Assembly: GCF_025345565.1 (NCBI RefSeq)
Contig: NZ_CP054475.1
Location: 1,456,448-1,520,447 of the forward strand
Reading direction: 5' to 3'
Source: Thalassolituus hydrocarboniclasticus
GTDB lineage: Bacteria; Pseudomonadota; Gammaproteobacteria; Pseudomonadales; Oceanobacteraceae
DNA length: 64,000 bases
The notes beneath the pieces are model-generated. The model did no database searches. It was not told the DNA's origin and saw only the letters and a list, made by a program, of their open reading frames with translations. The translations under genes were made by a program, and so were the position numbers. Below are positions 35,778-44,530 of this stretch, in pieces; positions within the stretch are counted from its first letter, which is position 1; the number at the start of each line of letters is the position of its first letter.

Positions 35778-35798
35778 TAGGCGCACTAGGAGATTTAA

Positions 35799-36977
<1,179 letters not shown>

Positions 36978-37119
36978 CTTCCCGGCTTGTGTGCTTGGTA
37001 ATACTGCGTTGAAAGTGGTTTCGGAATACTCATGTAGGTAACTACACTCCGTTTCCTCAACCACTTTCGCCTTGTCTTACCAGCGCACACGGCACCTGAC
37101 TACGGTCAGGTAGTTACAT

Positions 37120-37146
37120 AAAAAACCGGCTTCGGCCGGTTTTTTT
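37120..37146 (+). terminator. terminator of fadBA (first UUCG copy)
   Basis: A6-CCGGC-TTCG-GCCGG-T7. The C(UUCG)G tetraloop makes it very stable. Confidence 0.93.
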
Positions 37147-37304
37147 ATGCCTGCAGGGTTTCGGAATGTGACCGCCATGGATGGCGGAAATGCAGATTTT
37201 GCAGGAGCAAAAATCTGCCTCAGGTAGGACATCTACATTGCGCTTTCTCAGAAACTTCCGCCGCGGCTGACCGTCGCTCGCAACGCCCAGAAAGCATTGC
37301 TTTC

Positions 37305-37346
37305 CAGATACAAAAAAACCGGCTTCGGCCGGTTTTTTTGTATCTG
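37305..37346. terminator. second UUCG terminator, perfect 19-bp inverted repeat
   Basis: The arms 37305-37323 and 37328-37346 pair perfectly around TTCG and include A7/T7 runs. It works in both directions. Confidence 0.9.
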
Positions 37347-37502
37347 CAGGGTTTCGGAATATGACCGCCATGGATGGCGGAAATGCAGATTTTGCAGGAG
37401 CAAAAATCTGCCTCATGTAGGTAACTACACTCCGTTTCCTCAACCACTTTCGCCTTGTCTTACCAGCGCACACGGCACCTGACTACGGTCAGGTAGTTAC
37501 AT

Positions 37503-37529
37503 AAAAAACCGGCTTCGGCCGGTTTTTTT
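37503..37529. terminator. third UUCG terminator
   Basis: Same hairpin as the copy at 37120. It insulates the riboswitch region from fadBA read-through. Confidence 0.9.
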
Positions 37530-37605
37530 GTGTCTGCGATTCAGGCTGGCGGGGATATAAAACTGATCATTTGTTCAGCATCTGGTGTTCTGTGGCCCGA
37601 TTGTC

Positions 37606-37611
37606 TACAAT
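37606..37611 (+). promoter_or_regulatory. candidate -10 box for the riboswitch transcript
   Basis: TACAAT lies 12 nt before the first aptamer. The -35 side (about TGGTGT at 37583) is weak, so confidence is low. Confidence 0.35.
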
Positions 37612-37622
37612 GGCGACCCCGC

Positions 37623-37834
37623 AGGAGAGTGGTGTTTTGTTTGTCACTAAGCTGGCATTCAGCCGTACACCCGCCGAAGGCGCAAACTCCCATAAACGCT
37701 CAGGCTACCGGACTGCGGGTTCATTGACAGGCCATCTGGAGAGAGGCTGCACCCGATGCAGTCCACCGAAGGAGCAAGCCGGCGGACCATTCCGCACGGT
37801 TAAACTCTCAGGTACACAGGACAGGGGGAGGGGC
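37623..37834 (+). ncRNA. tandem glycine riboswitch (two aptamers)
   Basis: Aptamer I (37623-37722) has GGAGAGT, CGCCGAAGGCGCAA and ACGCTCAGGC...GGACTGCGGG. Aptamer II (about 37735-37834) has CTGGAGAGAGGCTGC, CCACCGAAGGAGCAAGCC and AACTCTCAGGTACACAGGACAGGGGGAG. These are the conserved elements of glycine aptamers, in the usual tandem order with a short linker. It sits directly before a TRIC/YadS-type gene. After aptamer II a 5-bp stem (37834-37838 with 37853-37857) would enclose the AGGAG site and reach the GTG start, which suggests control of translation. Confidence 0.9.
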
Positions 37835-37856
37835 ACAGGTTACGCAGGAGTTCTGT

Positions 37857-38477
37857 GTGCTGACCACTGTCTATTTAATTGCTATTACTGCTGAAGCCAT
37901 GTCCGGGGCGCTCGCCGCCGGTCGTCGTAATATGGATATGTTTGGTGTTGCCTTAATCGCCTTTTTAACGGCGCTGGGTGGCGGCACTGTGCGTGATGTC
38001 CTGCTGGGTAATTTCCCGGTGACCTGGACTCAGCATCCCCCTTATATTTATCTCACGGTATCCGCCGGTTTGCTGACCATGGTGGTTGCGCGTTTTATGC
38101 ATCGTTTACAGCGTTTGTTTTTAATTCTTGATGCCATGGGCTTAGTGGCCTTTACCATTATCGGCTGCAATGTTGCGCTGAAGCTGGATTACAGTCTGCC
38201 GGTGGTGGTTATGGCGGGCATTATTACCGGTATTTTTGGCGGTATTCTGCGCGATATTCTCTGTAATCAGACCCCACAGGTGTTGTGCCACGAGTTATAC
38301 GCCAGTGTGTCGTTGCTGGTCGCGCTGCTGTATTTAACCTTGCTGCATTTTGGTGTGAACGAAAGCGTCACCATGCTGGCGGCTTTTTCGGTTGGTTTGG
38401 CGATGCGTTTGGCGGCCATTCGCTGGCGCTGGTCGTTACCGGTATTTTCCTATGCCCCTGAGCGCTGGCAGAGCTGA
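37857..38477 (+). CDS. TRIC cation channel / YadS-YicG family membrane protein, likely glycine transporter
   Basis: The 206-aa protein has about seven membrane helices and the two-repeat layout of the UPF0126/TRIC domain. Each repeat has its glycine-arginine motif (GGGTVRDVLLG and GGILRDILC). YadS/YicG-type members are reported as glycine transporters. The glycine riboswitch in front of the gene agrees with that. The start is a GTG at 37857 behind AGGAG (7 nt). No other gene is in the transcript on this strand. Confidence 0.9.
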   Translation: MLTTVYLIAITAEAMSGALAAGRRNMDMFGVALIAFLTALGGGTVRDVLLGNFPVTWTQHPPYIYLTVSAGLLTMVVARFMHRLQRLFLILDAMGLVAFTIIGCNVALKLDYSLPVVVMAGIITGIFGGILRDILCNQTPQVLCHELYASVSLLVALLYLTLLHFGVNESVTMLAAFSVGLAMRLAAIRWRWSLPVFSYAPERWQS

Positions 38478-38557
38478 AACAGGCCGGCGTTATTGCTGCG
38501 GTATTGCCTTGCCAGTGCTGTGTTTTAGCGCCGTGCTAGTGCTGTATTAGCGCCGTA

Positions 38558-40306
38558 TTAGCGCAACAGCTTCCAGCTCAGCCAGACCACCGTCAGCAGC
38601 AGTATGACGGTGGTTGATTGCCAGAACAGCAGAGGATCGCGTTCCATTAACGGCGGCTTCTGTTGACGCAAATAATCCTCAGCGGGCTGATTAAGATTAA
38701 AAATAAATTCTGATAACTCCGCACTGCGCTTATGTGGCAGAGGCTGCAATGCTTTTTCCAGAGCGGTGTCGATCCACGGCGGTATGTTACGGCCAGATAT
38801 GGCCAGCGGACGGTATTGCAGGCGTCGCTGCGCATGCACCGTCCGCGCTTTCGCGACGTTTAAACCGTAAGGCAGTTCGCCACCGCTGAGCATCTGATAG
38901 GTGATGACGGCGAGAGAAAAAAGATCCGAATGCGTGCCGGTATGACCGTCGCAGAAATACTCCGGCGCCATATATTGCACGGTGCCCGGGAAAGGATTTT
39001 CCGCCGGAGACTGATGCGTTTCTGCCAGACCTGCGACCTGCACGGCGCCAAAATCGATGATTTTTATGCAGCCGTCAGCATCAATCATAATATTGTCGGG
39101 CTTTAAATCCTGATGCAGCATTTCCAGCCGGTGAAACGCTCTTAAGCCTTTTGCTATCTGGGTGACGATGTCCCGTACTTTGGTTAAACCGGGTTGCGGG
39201 TTATCCAGCATCCACTGGCGCAGTGTCTGGCCTTCAACCCATTCCGTGGCGTTGTACAAATACTGTTTTTGTCGGTTAGTTGCGGCCGCACGTAAAACAG
39301 CGGAGCTGTGAATGCGCCGGGCAATCCAGTCTTCCAGCAGAAAACGTTCAAGGCCGGCTTTGTCGGCCTGAATATCTGAAGCCGGAAATTTTAAAACGAC
39401 GTTTTCGCCACTGTGCTGATCGCGGGCCAGATACACATGACTGCGGCCGCTGATATGCAAACGGCGCAACAGGGTAAAACCATCGAATTCCGTACCTTCA
39501 TCCAGTGCCGGTGGTAACGTCAGCTGCTGTAATTGCTGCTGCCATTCATTAATGTTGGTATCGGGCAGTGAGGTAATATAAACCAGCTGAATGCTGATAT
39601 TGTCGTCGCTGCCCTGACTCAGAGCCAGCTCCGCCAGTTGCTGTGCACAGAGTTCGAGACTGTTTTCGCTGTTAATTTCCAGCGCCTGTGCAATGGCTGC
39701 TGTGATTTGTCCGTGGCTGACAAACTCATACAGGCCATCGGTGGCGAGAATAAAAACATCGCCGGCAGTCAGTGGCATGTTGTGGTAATCAATATCCAGC
39801 TGCTGGTCCATGCCCAGCGCGCGGGCTAAATAGCTTTGGTCGGCAGAAATCTGTACCCGGTGATCCTGGGTTAATTGCTCCAGCGAGTGTCCCTGCAGAT
39901 GATAAACGCGGCAGTCACCGCAATGAAAAATATGCGCCTGGGTGGATTTCAGAATCAGCGCCGAAAAAGTACAGATATAACCTTTATCCCGTTCCCAGGC
40001 GTACTGACTGCGCCGCGTCTGACTGTAAAGCCAGGAATTACTGGCCTGAATAACCCGCTGCGCCGATTTACGCACACTCCATACATCAGGGGTGCAGTAA
40101 TAATCGTCAAGAAAACTTTTAACGGCAGCGGCGCTGGCAATTTGGCTGACATTGCTGCTGCTGATGCCATCGGCCAGAGCAATGGCAATACCTTTGCGCT
40201 CTTTCTGCAGATTATCGGCAAGACAGGCGCCGTGAAAATCCTGATTAACGGCTTTGCATCCGGCCGTTGAATACTGACCAAGACGGATATTAAGAGAAGA
40301 AGTCAT
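38558..40306 (-). CDS. bifunctional PP2C phosphatase / Ser-Thr protein kinase
   Basis: The 582-aa protein has three parts. An N-terminal PP2C domain (residues about 5-235) shows ALADGISSSN, LATDGLYEF and SDDNISIQ. A Hanks-type kinase domain (about 265-530) shows the Lys of ENVVLKF, HQDLKPDN (Gln instead of the usual Arg of HRD), DFGAVQV and GTVQYMAPE. A single C-terminal membrane helix follows (ILLLTVVWLSWKLL). In Pseudomonas a gene like this lies between nirB and nasA. Here it follows the nitrite-type transporter, which suggests a link to nitrate assimilation. The ATG at 40306 is preferred over a TTG at 40330. Confidence 0.9.
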   Translation of the reverse strand: MTSSLNIRLGQYSTAGCKAVNQDFHGACLADNLQKERKGIAIALADGISSSNVSQIASAAAVKSFLDDYYCTPDVWSVRKSAQRVIQASNSWLYSQTRRSQYAWERDKGYICTFSALILKSTQAHIFHCGDCRVYHLQGHSLEQLTQDHRVQISADQSYLARALGMDQQLDIDYHNMPLTAGDVFILATDGLYEFVSHGQITAAIAQALEINSENSLELCAQQLAELALSQGSDDNISIQLVYITSLPDTNINEWQQQLQQLTLPPALDEGTEFDGFTLLRRLHISGRSHVYLARDQHSGENVVLKFPASDIQADKAGLERFLLEDWIARRIHSSAVLRAAATNRQKQYLYNATEWVEGQTLRQWMLDNPQPGLTKVRDIVTQIAKGLRAFHRLEMLHQDLKPDNIMIDADGCIKIIDFGAVQVAGLAETHQSPAENPFPGTVQYMAPEYFCDGHTGTHSDLFSLAVITYQMLSGGELPYGLNVAKARTVHAQRRLQYRPLAISGRNIPPWIDTALEKALQPLPHKRSAELSEFIFNLNQPAEDYLRQQKPPLMERDPLLFWQSTTVILLLTVVWLSWKLLR

Positions 40307-40325
40307 TGGGTTGCCATGGGTAATC

Positions 40326-40366
40326 TGCAATAAAACCCCGGAAATATCGTCCGGGGTTTTATTGCA
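40326..40366. terminator. bidirectional terminator between the transporter and kinase genes
   Basis: A perfect 16-bp inverted repeat (40326-40341 with 40351-40366) has a 9-nt loop and CCCCGG plus T runs on both sides. It lies after the transporter stop (40375). It may reduce, but need not stop, transcription into the kinase gene. Confidence 0.8.
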
Positions 40367-40374
40367 TTCGCTGC

Positions 40375-41217
40375 TTACATCTGTGGCTGAGCCTGAGTCT
40401 GTGCTGACATCAGCGCACGTTTTTTTGCAGTACGGACGTGGGTGGCGTACAGGGTTAAGCCGGTAAAGGCCAGACCACCCACCAGATTACCCAATGCGGT
40501 CGGGATTTCATTCCAGATAAAATAATCCATTACCGAAAATTCACCGCCCATAATCAGGCCGAACGGAAACAGAAACATATTAACGACGGAATGTTCAAAA
40601 CCCATAAAAAAGAACAGCATAATCGGCATCCACATGGCGATCACTTTACCGCTGACATTGGTGGAAATCATGGCGCCGACAACACCCATAGAAACCATCC
40701 AGTTACACAGCATGCCGCGGATAAAAATGGTAAACCAGCCGGCTGCACCGTATTGAGCGTAACCCAGGGTACGGGCTTCACCGATATGAGCCACTTTTTC
40801 CGCAATAGCGCCGCCATCGGTGTTGTAGCCGTAGGTGAAAATAAATGACATCAGGAAAGCAACGGTTAAAGCGCCACCGAAATTACCGAGAAAAACCAGT
40901 CCCCAGTTACGCAGAATCTGTCCCCAGGTAACACCGGGGCGACGATCCAGCCAGGCCAGCGGCGTCAGCATAAATACACCGGTGAGCAGATCAAAGCCCA
41001 TCAGATAAAGCATGCAGAAACCAACGGGAAACAGAATGGAACCAATCAGATGTGAACCGGTTGCCACGGCAACGCTGACGGCAAAAACCGCCGCCAGAGC
41101 GAGAATGGCACCGGCCATAAAAGCGCGTACCAGAGTATCGCGGGTCGACATATAAATTTTTGCTTCACCGGCATCTACCATTTTGGTGGCAAACTCGGCA
41201 GGCATCAGATAAGACAT
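40375..41217 (-). CDS. formate/nitrite transporter family protein
   Basis: The 280-aa protein has six membrane helices in the FNT fold, which forms a pentameric channel for monovalent anions. The FNT-type elements 'GSHLIGSILFPVGF', 'GNFGGALTVAFL' and 'CNWMVSMGVV' are visible. Family members carry formate, nitrite or hydrosulfide. The sigma-54 promoter, the ANTAR-type leader and the kinase/phosphatase neighbour argue for nitrite (NirC-type). The ATG at 41217 follows a GAGG site. Confidence 0.9.
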   Translation of the reverse strand: MSYLMPAEFATKMVDAGEAKIYMSTRDTLVRAFMAGAILALAAVFAVSVAVATGSHLIGSILFPVGFCMLYLMGFDLLTGVFMLTPLAWLDRRPGVTWGQILRNWGLVFLGNFGGALTVAFLMSFIFTYGYNTDGGAIAEKVAHIGEARTLGYAQYGAAGWFTIFIRGMLCNWMVSMGVVGAMISTNVSGKVIAMWMPIMLFFFMGFEHSVVNMFLFPFGLIMGGEFSVMDYFIWNEIPTALGNLVGGLAFTGLTLYATHVRTAKKRALMSAQTQAQPQM

Positions 41218-41263
41218 GGCATTACCTCATTAACGTTTAAGAAATTGCTCAACAGCTTCCCGG

Positions 41264-41318
41264 AAATAAAAAACGGCGTCCCATCCGCCTGCAGTATGCA
41301 AGCGGAGTGGACGCCGTT
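41264..41318 (-). terminator. attenuator terminator in the transporter leader
   Basis: On the minus strand a 17-bp stem (41302-41318 with 41272-41288, 15 of 17 paired) is followed by TTTTTTATTT. It lies 47 nt upstream of the transporter start, that is, between promoter and gene. It would therefore stop transcription unless antitermination occurs. Confidence 0.85.
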
Positions 41319-41338
41319 ATCCGGAAATTCAGGTTGTG

Positions 41339-41362
41339 TTCCATATCGCCGTTGATGTGGAA
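41339..41362 (-). ncRNA. ANTAR-type antitermination hairpin
   Basis: On the minus strand TTCCACATC and GATATGGAA form a nine-position stem (one C-A mismatch) around the hexaloop AACGGC. A at loop position 1 and G at position 4 are the hallmark of RNA bound by ANTAR-domain antiterminators such as NasR and NasT. It lies just upstream of the attenuator. The regulator is not in the window. Confidence 0.7.
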
Positions 41363-41374
41363 TGCAATAGGTTC

Positions 41375-41390
41375 AGCAGAAGACGTGCCA
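41375..41390 (-). promoter_or_regulatory. sigma-54 (-24/-12) promoter of the transporter
   Basis: TGGCACGTCTTCTGCT matches TGGCACG-N4-TTGCW at all but one fixed position (CTGC instead of TTGC). GG and GC have the proper spacing. Transcription would start near 41364, at the base of the ANTAR-type hairpin. Confidence 0.75.
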
Positions 41391-41582
41391 GTTTTACTTT
41401 TTCGCTGTGCGCAGGGAATTATCCGGGTTTTCAGCGTCTGGCCGGGTTGTTATCTTTTTTTATTGCCCCTTTTTTGCGCAATAAAAAAACAGGGTGCATC
41501 GTCCTGATTCATTTTCAGCAGGACGCTGACGTCGGTCCGGTGAACACGTAAGATGGTTTTATTTATCATCACCGGGACTGCT
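41391..41582. other. divergent region upstream of the transporter and EamA genes
   Basis: No gene is visible. An A/T-rich tract (about 41455-41490, with TTTTTTGCGCAATAAAAAAA) could hold an IHF or activator site for the sigma-54 promoter. I saw no clear NtrC pair (TGCACC...GGTGCA). Confidence 0.4.
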
Positions 41583-42440
41583 ATGTCGTTTATGTTGTTA
41601 TCTGCGCTGGCCTGGTCGCTGTTCGATCTGGCGCGCAAAAAACTGACGGCTCATGCACAGCCGCTGACTCTGGCTATCTGGCTCAGTGCCGGCGTTACTC
41701 CGCTGTATCTGTTGTTGTGGTTGTCTCAGGGGGCGTCACTGCCGGAGGCGGGTTACTGGCTTCCGGGGTTGGTGTCGCTGTTGGTATCAGCATTGGCCAG
41801 TGTCTGCTATATCAAAGCACTCAGTGTCGGCCGTATTGCCTTGCTGGTGCCGGTGCTGTCGTTTACACCGGTTGTGGCCGCAGTGCTCAGCGCGGGTTTG
41901 CTGGGGGAGCGGCTAAGCGGGGTGCAGTTACTGGCGATGCTGAGCATTGTGCTGGCGATTTTTCTGCTGCATTCCGGTTGGAATTTATTGCTCAGGCCAA
42001 AAGAAGCCGGTGCGGGTTTGGGGTTGATGCTGGTCGTCGCTCTGTGCTGGGGCACGGGCATTGTCTTTGACAAGATGGCACTGACATCGGCCACGGTCTT
42101 TTTTCACGGCCTGATTCAGAGTGCCGGTATGTGTCTGGTGTTATTGCTGGCCTATAGCGTTGATTCATTACGCCGCCGTGATCCTTTGTCTGTGCCGCGT
42201 TATTCCGGTCCGTGGGGATTAATGGCGCTGGCTTTACTGGTGTTTGTGTTGGCGGTCAGCGGCCAGTGGCTGGCAGTAACGGAGATTCATCCGGGCATTG
42301 TTGAAACCGTTAAGCGTGGCGTCGGCATTATCGGTGCGGCGTGCTGGGGCGTGTGGTTGTTCGGTGAGAAAGTAAAACCGTGGCAACTGCTGCTGATGCT
42401 GCTGATCATTGTTGCCACGGCGGGTCTGGCGCTGTACTGA
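41583..42440 (+). CDS. EamA/DMT family transporter
   Basis: The 285-aa membrane protein has ten predicted helices in two halves of five (the duplicated EamA layout). Each half has its own ending of the form LLxIVLAxxLL. It is a drug/metabolite transporter with unknown substrate. The frame starts at 41553; the ATG at 41583 begins at the first helix (MSFMLLSALAWSLFDLAR) and is preferred. It is convergent with alkB. Confidence 0.85.
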   Translation: MSFMLLSALAWSLFDLARKKLTAHAQPLTLAIWLSAGVTPLYLLLWLSQGASLPEAGYWLPGLVSLLVSALASVCYIKALSVGRIALLVPVLSFTPVVAAVLSAGLLGERLSGVQLLAMLSIVLAIFLLHSGWNLLLRPKEAGAGLGLMLVVALCWGTGIVFDKMALTSATVFFHGLIQSAGMCLVLLLAYSVDSLRRRDPLSVPRYSGPWGLMALALLVFVLAVSGQWLAVTEIHPGIVETVKRGVGIIGAACWGVWLFGEKVKPWQLLLMLLIIVATAGLALY

Positions 42441-42467
42441 GCCGGTGTCTGGCCCAGCGGCTTTTTG

Positions 42468-43589
42468 TCAGCTGCTTTGCAGCTGGTGTTCCTCGCCTTT
42501 GTAATAGCGTTCAACGCGCGGATTCATCACCTTAAACCACAGTGGCGGAATCAGGGCCAGCACCACCATGGTGGCGTAACCACTGGGCAGTTGCGGGCTG
42601 ACATCGTGATGGCGCAGTACCTGATAGCGACGCTTCGGATACGCGTGGTGATCGGAATGACGCTGCAGCTGGAACAGGAACAGATTGGTTAACAGGTAGT
42701 TGCTGTTCCAGGAATGTTCGATATCCGGACGCTCGTAACGGCCATTGTCCAGCTTGCGGCGGTGCAGGCCGTAGTGTTCAACGTAGTTGATCACTTCCAG
42801 CAGGCTGAAGGCAAAGAAGCTCTGGGCAACAAAGAAAAACACTCCCATCCAGCCCCATAGCGCACCGCATACCGCTGCCAGTAAAAGGCTGAAGCCATAC
42901 CACCAGGTCAGTTCATTACGCCAGCTGAACGGCGAGTGGCCTTTATGACGCAGACGTTTGGCTTCCAGTTTCCAGGCATTGAGAAAGTTGTGCAGATAAG
43001 CATGGGGCAAAAACTGATACAGGCTCTGACCGTAGCGTGAAGAAGAAGCATCGGCCGGTGTTGAAACATGCACATGATGGCCGCGTACGTGCTCAACCTT
43101 AAAACCACCATAAGAAACGCAGGCCAGTAACAGACCACCGGCCCATTGCTCAAGTCTGGGGTCTTTATGAATCAGTTCATGGCCGACATTAATGGCGACA
43201 ATGGCGCCCACGGTGCCGAGCGAAAGTAACCAGCCGAGTTGTCCGGCCCAGTTCAGCTCTGCGCTTACAAAAACGTGTCCGGCATAAAACAGAACCGCCA
43301 GCTGCATCGGCAGGCACAGCAGCGTCAGCAGGCGGTAAAAACGCTCTTCCGATAGTTTCGGCACTTCCCGTGTTTCATCCGGGTTCACCGGGTCCTGGCC
43401 AATAATGTGGTCAAGGATGGGGACAATGCCGTAAACAAACAGCAGCGGAAAGAAGGCGAGCAGATTGGCGTAGCCGATGTTTTGCCACAGCCATTGCGAC
43501 AGCGGCAGCAGCAATGGCGGAACCACGACCAGCAGATAGGCGTATTTTTTAAACGTCAGCATGCGTGACGATGATGCTTGCTCTGACAT
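42468..43589 (-). CDS. alkB: alkane 1-monooxygenase (AlkB)
   Basis: This integral-membrane non-haem di-iron hydroxylase of 373 aa converts n-alkanes to 1-alkanols with rubredoxin as electron donor. The His boxes are present: HELIHK, EHVRGHHVHV and LQRHSDHHA, plus NYVEHYGLHR. Six hydrophobic helices are visible. I chose the ATG at 43589, where AGGAG stands 6 nt upstream; ATG 43595 is too close to it. No rubredoxin gene is adjacent. The order alkB-gntR-smc-zipA-ligA matches what I remember of P. aeruginosa alkB2. Confidence 0.96.
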   Translation of the reverse strand: MSEQASSSRMLTFKKYAYLLVVVPPLLLPLSQWLWQNIGYANLLAFFPLLFVYGIVPILDHIIGQDPVNPDETREVPKLSEERFYRLLTLLCLPMQLAVLFYAGHVFVSAELNWAGQLGWLLSLGTVGAIVAINVGHELIHKDPRLEQWAGGLLLACVSYGGFKVEHVRGHHVHVSTPADASSSRYGQSLYQFLPHAYLHNFLNAWKLEAKRLRHKGHSPFSWRNELTWWYGFSLLLAAVCGALWGWMGVFFFVAQSFFAFSLLEVINYVEHYGLHRRKLDNGRYERPDIEHSWNSNYLLTNLFLFQLQRHSDHHAYPKRRYQVLRHHDVSPQLPSGYATMVVLALIPPLWFKVMNPRVERYYKGEEHQLQSS

Positions 43590-43628
43590 CGACATCTCCT
43601 CATGGATTTTGTTGTTATTGTTTGTAGG

Positions 43629-43641
43629 ATTGTCGGACAAT
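43629..43641. promoter_or_regulatory. putative GntR-type operator of alkB
   Basis: ATTGTCGGACAAT is a perfect palindrome and fits the TNGTNNNACNA core used by FadR-subfamily GntR proteins. A gntR gene of this type lies divergently at 43869. The site is 40 nt upstream of the alkB ATG and would lie in the spacer of a weak promoter (TTCGAA-17 nt-TACAAA). Confidence 0.5.
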
Positions 43642-43868
43642 GTTTCGAAGAAGTCCGTTTTCTTCTCTGGTCATTTGCGGTCAGAAAGGCGTATGGCCTG
43701 TGTTATTCAGGCAGTTGCGTCATTTTCTGACGGACGGCGTGAATTTCGGTAAGACGGCCGCCGGGCTGCGCGCCAAGCCGCTCTGAAGCGGATGCTATAG
43801 CCTGATTATGCCGCATTCTGTGCTACTATCGGCGGCGGTTTTTTTTATCAGAATGGAACGGACCTTTA

Positions 43869-44528
43869 ATGAGTTTTTCAGCGCCTGAGAGCCTTGCCGA
43901 ACAGATTGCCCGCTATCTGGCACAGCGCATTATTCAGGGGCAGCTGGTATCCGGTGAGCGTATTCAGGAGACCCGGGTGGTCAGTGAGCTGGAAGTGAGC
44001 CGCGGCTCCGTGCGCGAAGCCCTGCTGATACTCGAACGTCGCCATCTGATTGATATTCTTCCCCGTCGCGGAGCCGTGGTCGCTACCCTCACCGCGCAGG
44101 GAGTTAAAAGTCTGTACGACCTGTACATCAATCTGCTGACCATGCTGGCGCAGCGGGTCGCAGAAAACTGGAGCGATGATAATATCCGGCCGCTGATGGT
44201 ACAGGTAAGCGCCATCCAGGCACTGCGTCAGAGTGACGATAAAGTCGCCTTTGTTGAATCCGGTTTTGCCCTGATGCGTATGGCATTTGCTATCGCAGGT
44301 AATCAGTATCTGGCAGAAGTGCTGGAAGACTTGCAACCGGCACTGCATCGCACTTATGCGCTGGCCATCCGCCGCTCGCCGCAGGAAACGGAGTACGCTG
44401 CACGCTTTTTTGCCGAATTAATGGAGGCGGTGGTGAAACGCAATCTGCCGGCCCTGCCGGGATTATTACAGAACTATGGCCAGCACCAGCGCGAGCTGGT
44501 ACTGGCAGCGATGGCTGAGGAGGCCTGA
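43869..44528 (+). CDS. GntR family transcriptional regulator (FadR/FCD type)
   Basis: The 219-aa protein has an N-terminal winged helix (about residues 10-70: GERIQETRVVSELEVSRGSVREALLILE). A C-terminal all-helical FCD-like ligand domain follows (about 90-205). It is divergent from alkB and 2 nt upstream of smc. A matching GntR lies beside alkB2 in Pseudomonas and Alcanivorax. I infer a role in controlling alkB in response to an alkane or acyl ligand. Confidence 0.9.
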   Translation: MSFSAPESLAEQIARYLAQRIIQGQLVSGERIQETRVVSELEVSRGSVREALLILERRHLIDILPRRGAVVATLTAQGVKSLYDLYINLLTMLAQRVAENWSDDNIRPLMVQVSAIQALRQSDDKVAFVESGFALMRMAFAIAGNQYLAEVLEDLQPALHRTYALAIRRSPQETEYAARFFAELMEAVVKRNLPALPGLLQNYGQHQRELVLAAMAEEA

Positions 44529-44530
44529 AC

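Larger units (their letters stand above)
36983..37529. repeat. cluster of structured intergenic repeats behind fadA
   Basis: Three modules end in UUCG-loop terminators. A 116-bp segment is present twice without mismatch (37031-37146 and 37414-37529). A second 72-bp segment is present twice with one mismatch (37151-37222 and 37344-37415). Internal hairpins include TGTAG-GTAA-CTACA, ACCTGAC-TACG-GTCAGGT, CCGCCAT-GG-ATGGCGG and GCAGATTTTGC-AGGA-GCAAAAATCTGC. The middle module carries a different apex (GTAGGACATCTAC). Frames that run through it are shadows of the repeat. Confidence 0.9.

Noticed and set aside
33798-35786. A 662-codon open frame antisense to fadB.
   Set aside because: fadB is a certain gene with all motifs. 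The long antisense frame results from its strong codon bias, and its product is His/Phe-rich with no known pattern.
37114-37473. Overlapping minus-strand frames with repeated words (KSAFPPS, CISAIHGGH).
   Set aside because: They are translations of the hairpin repeats and terminators, without ribosome sites.
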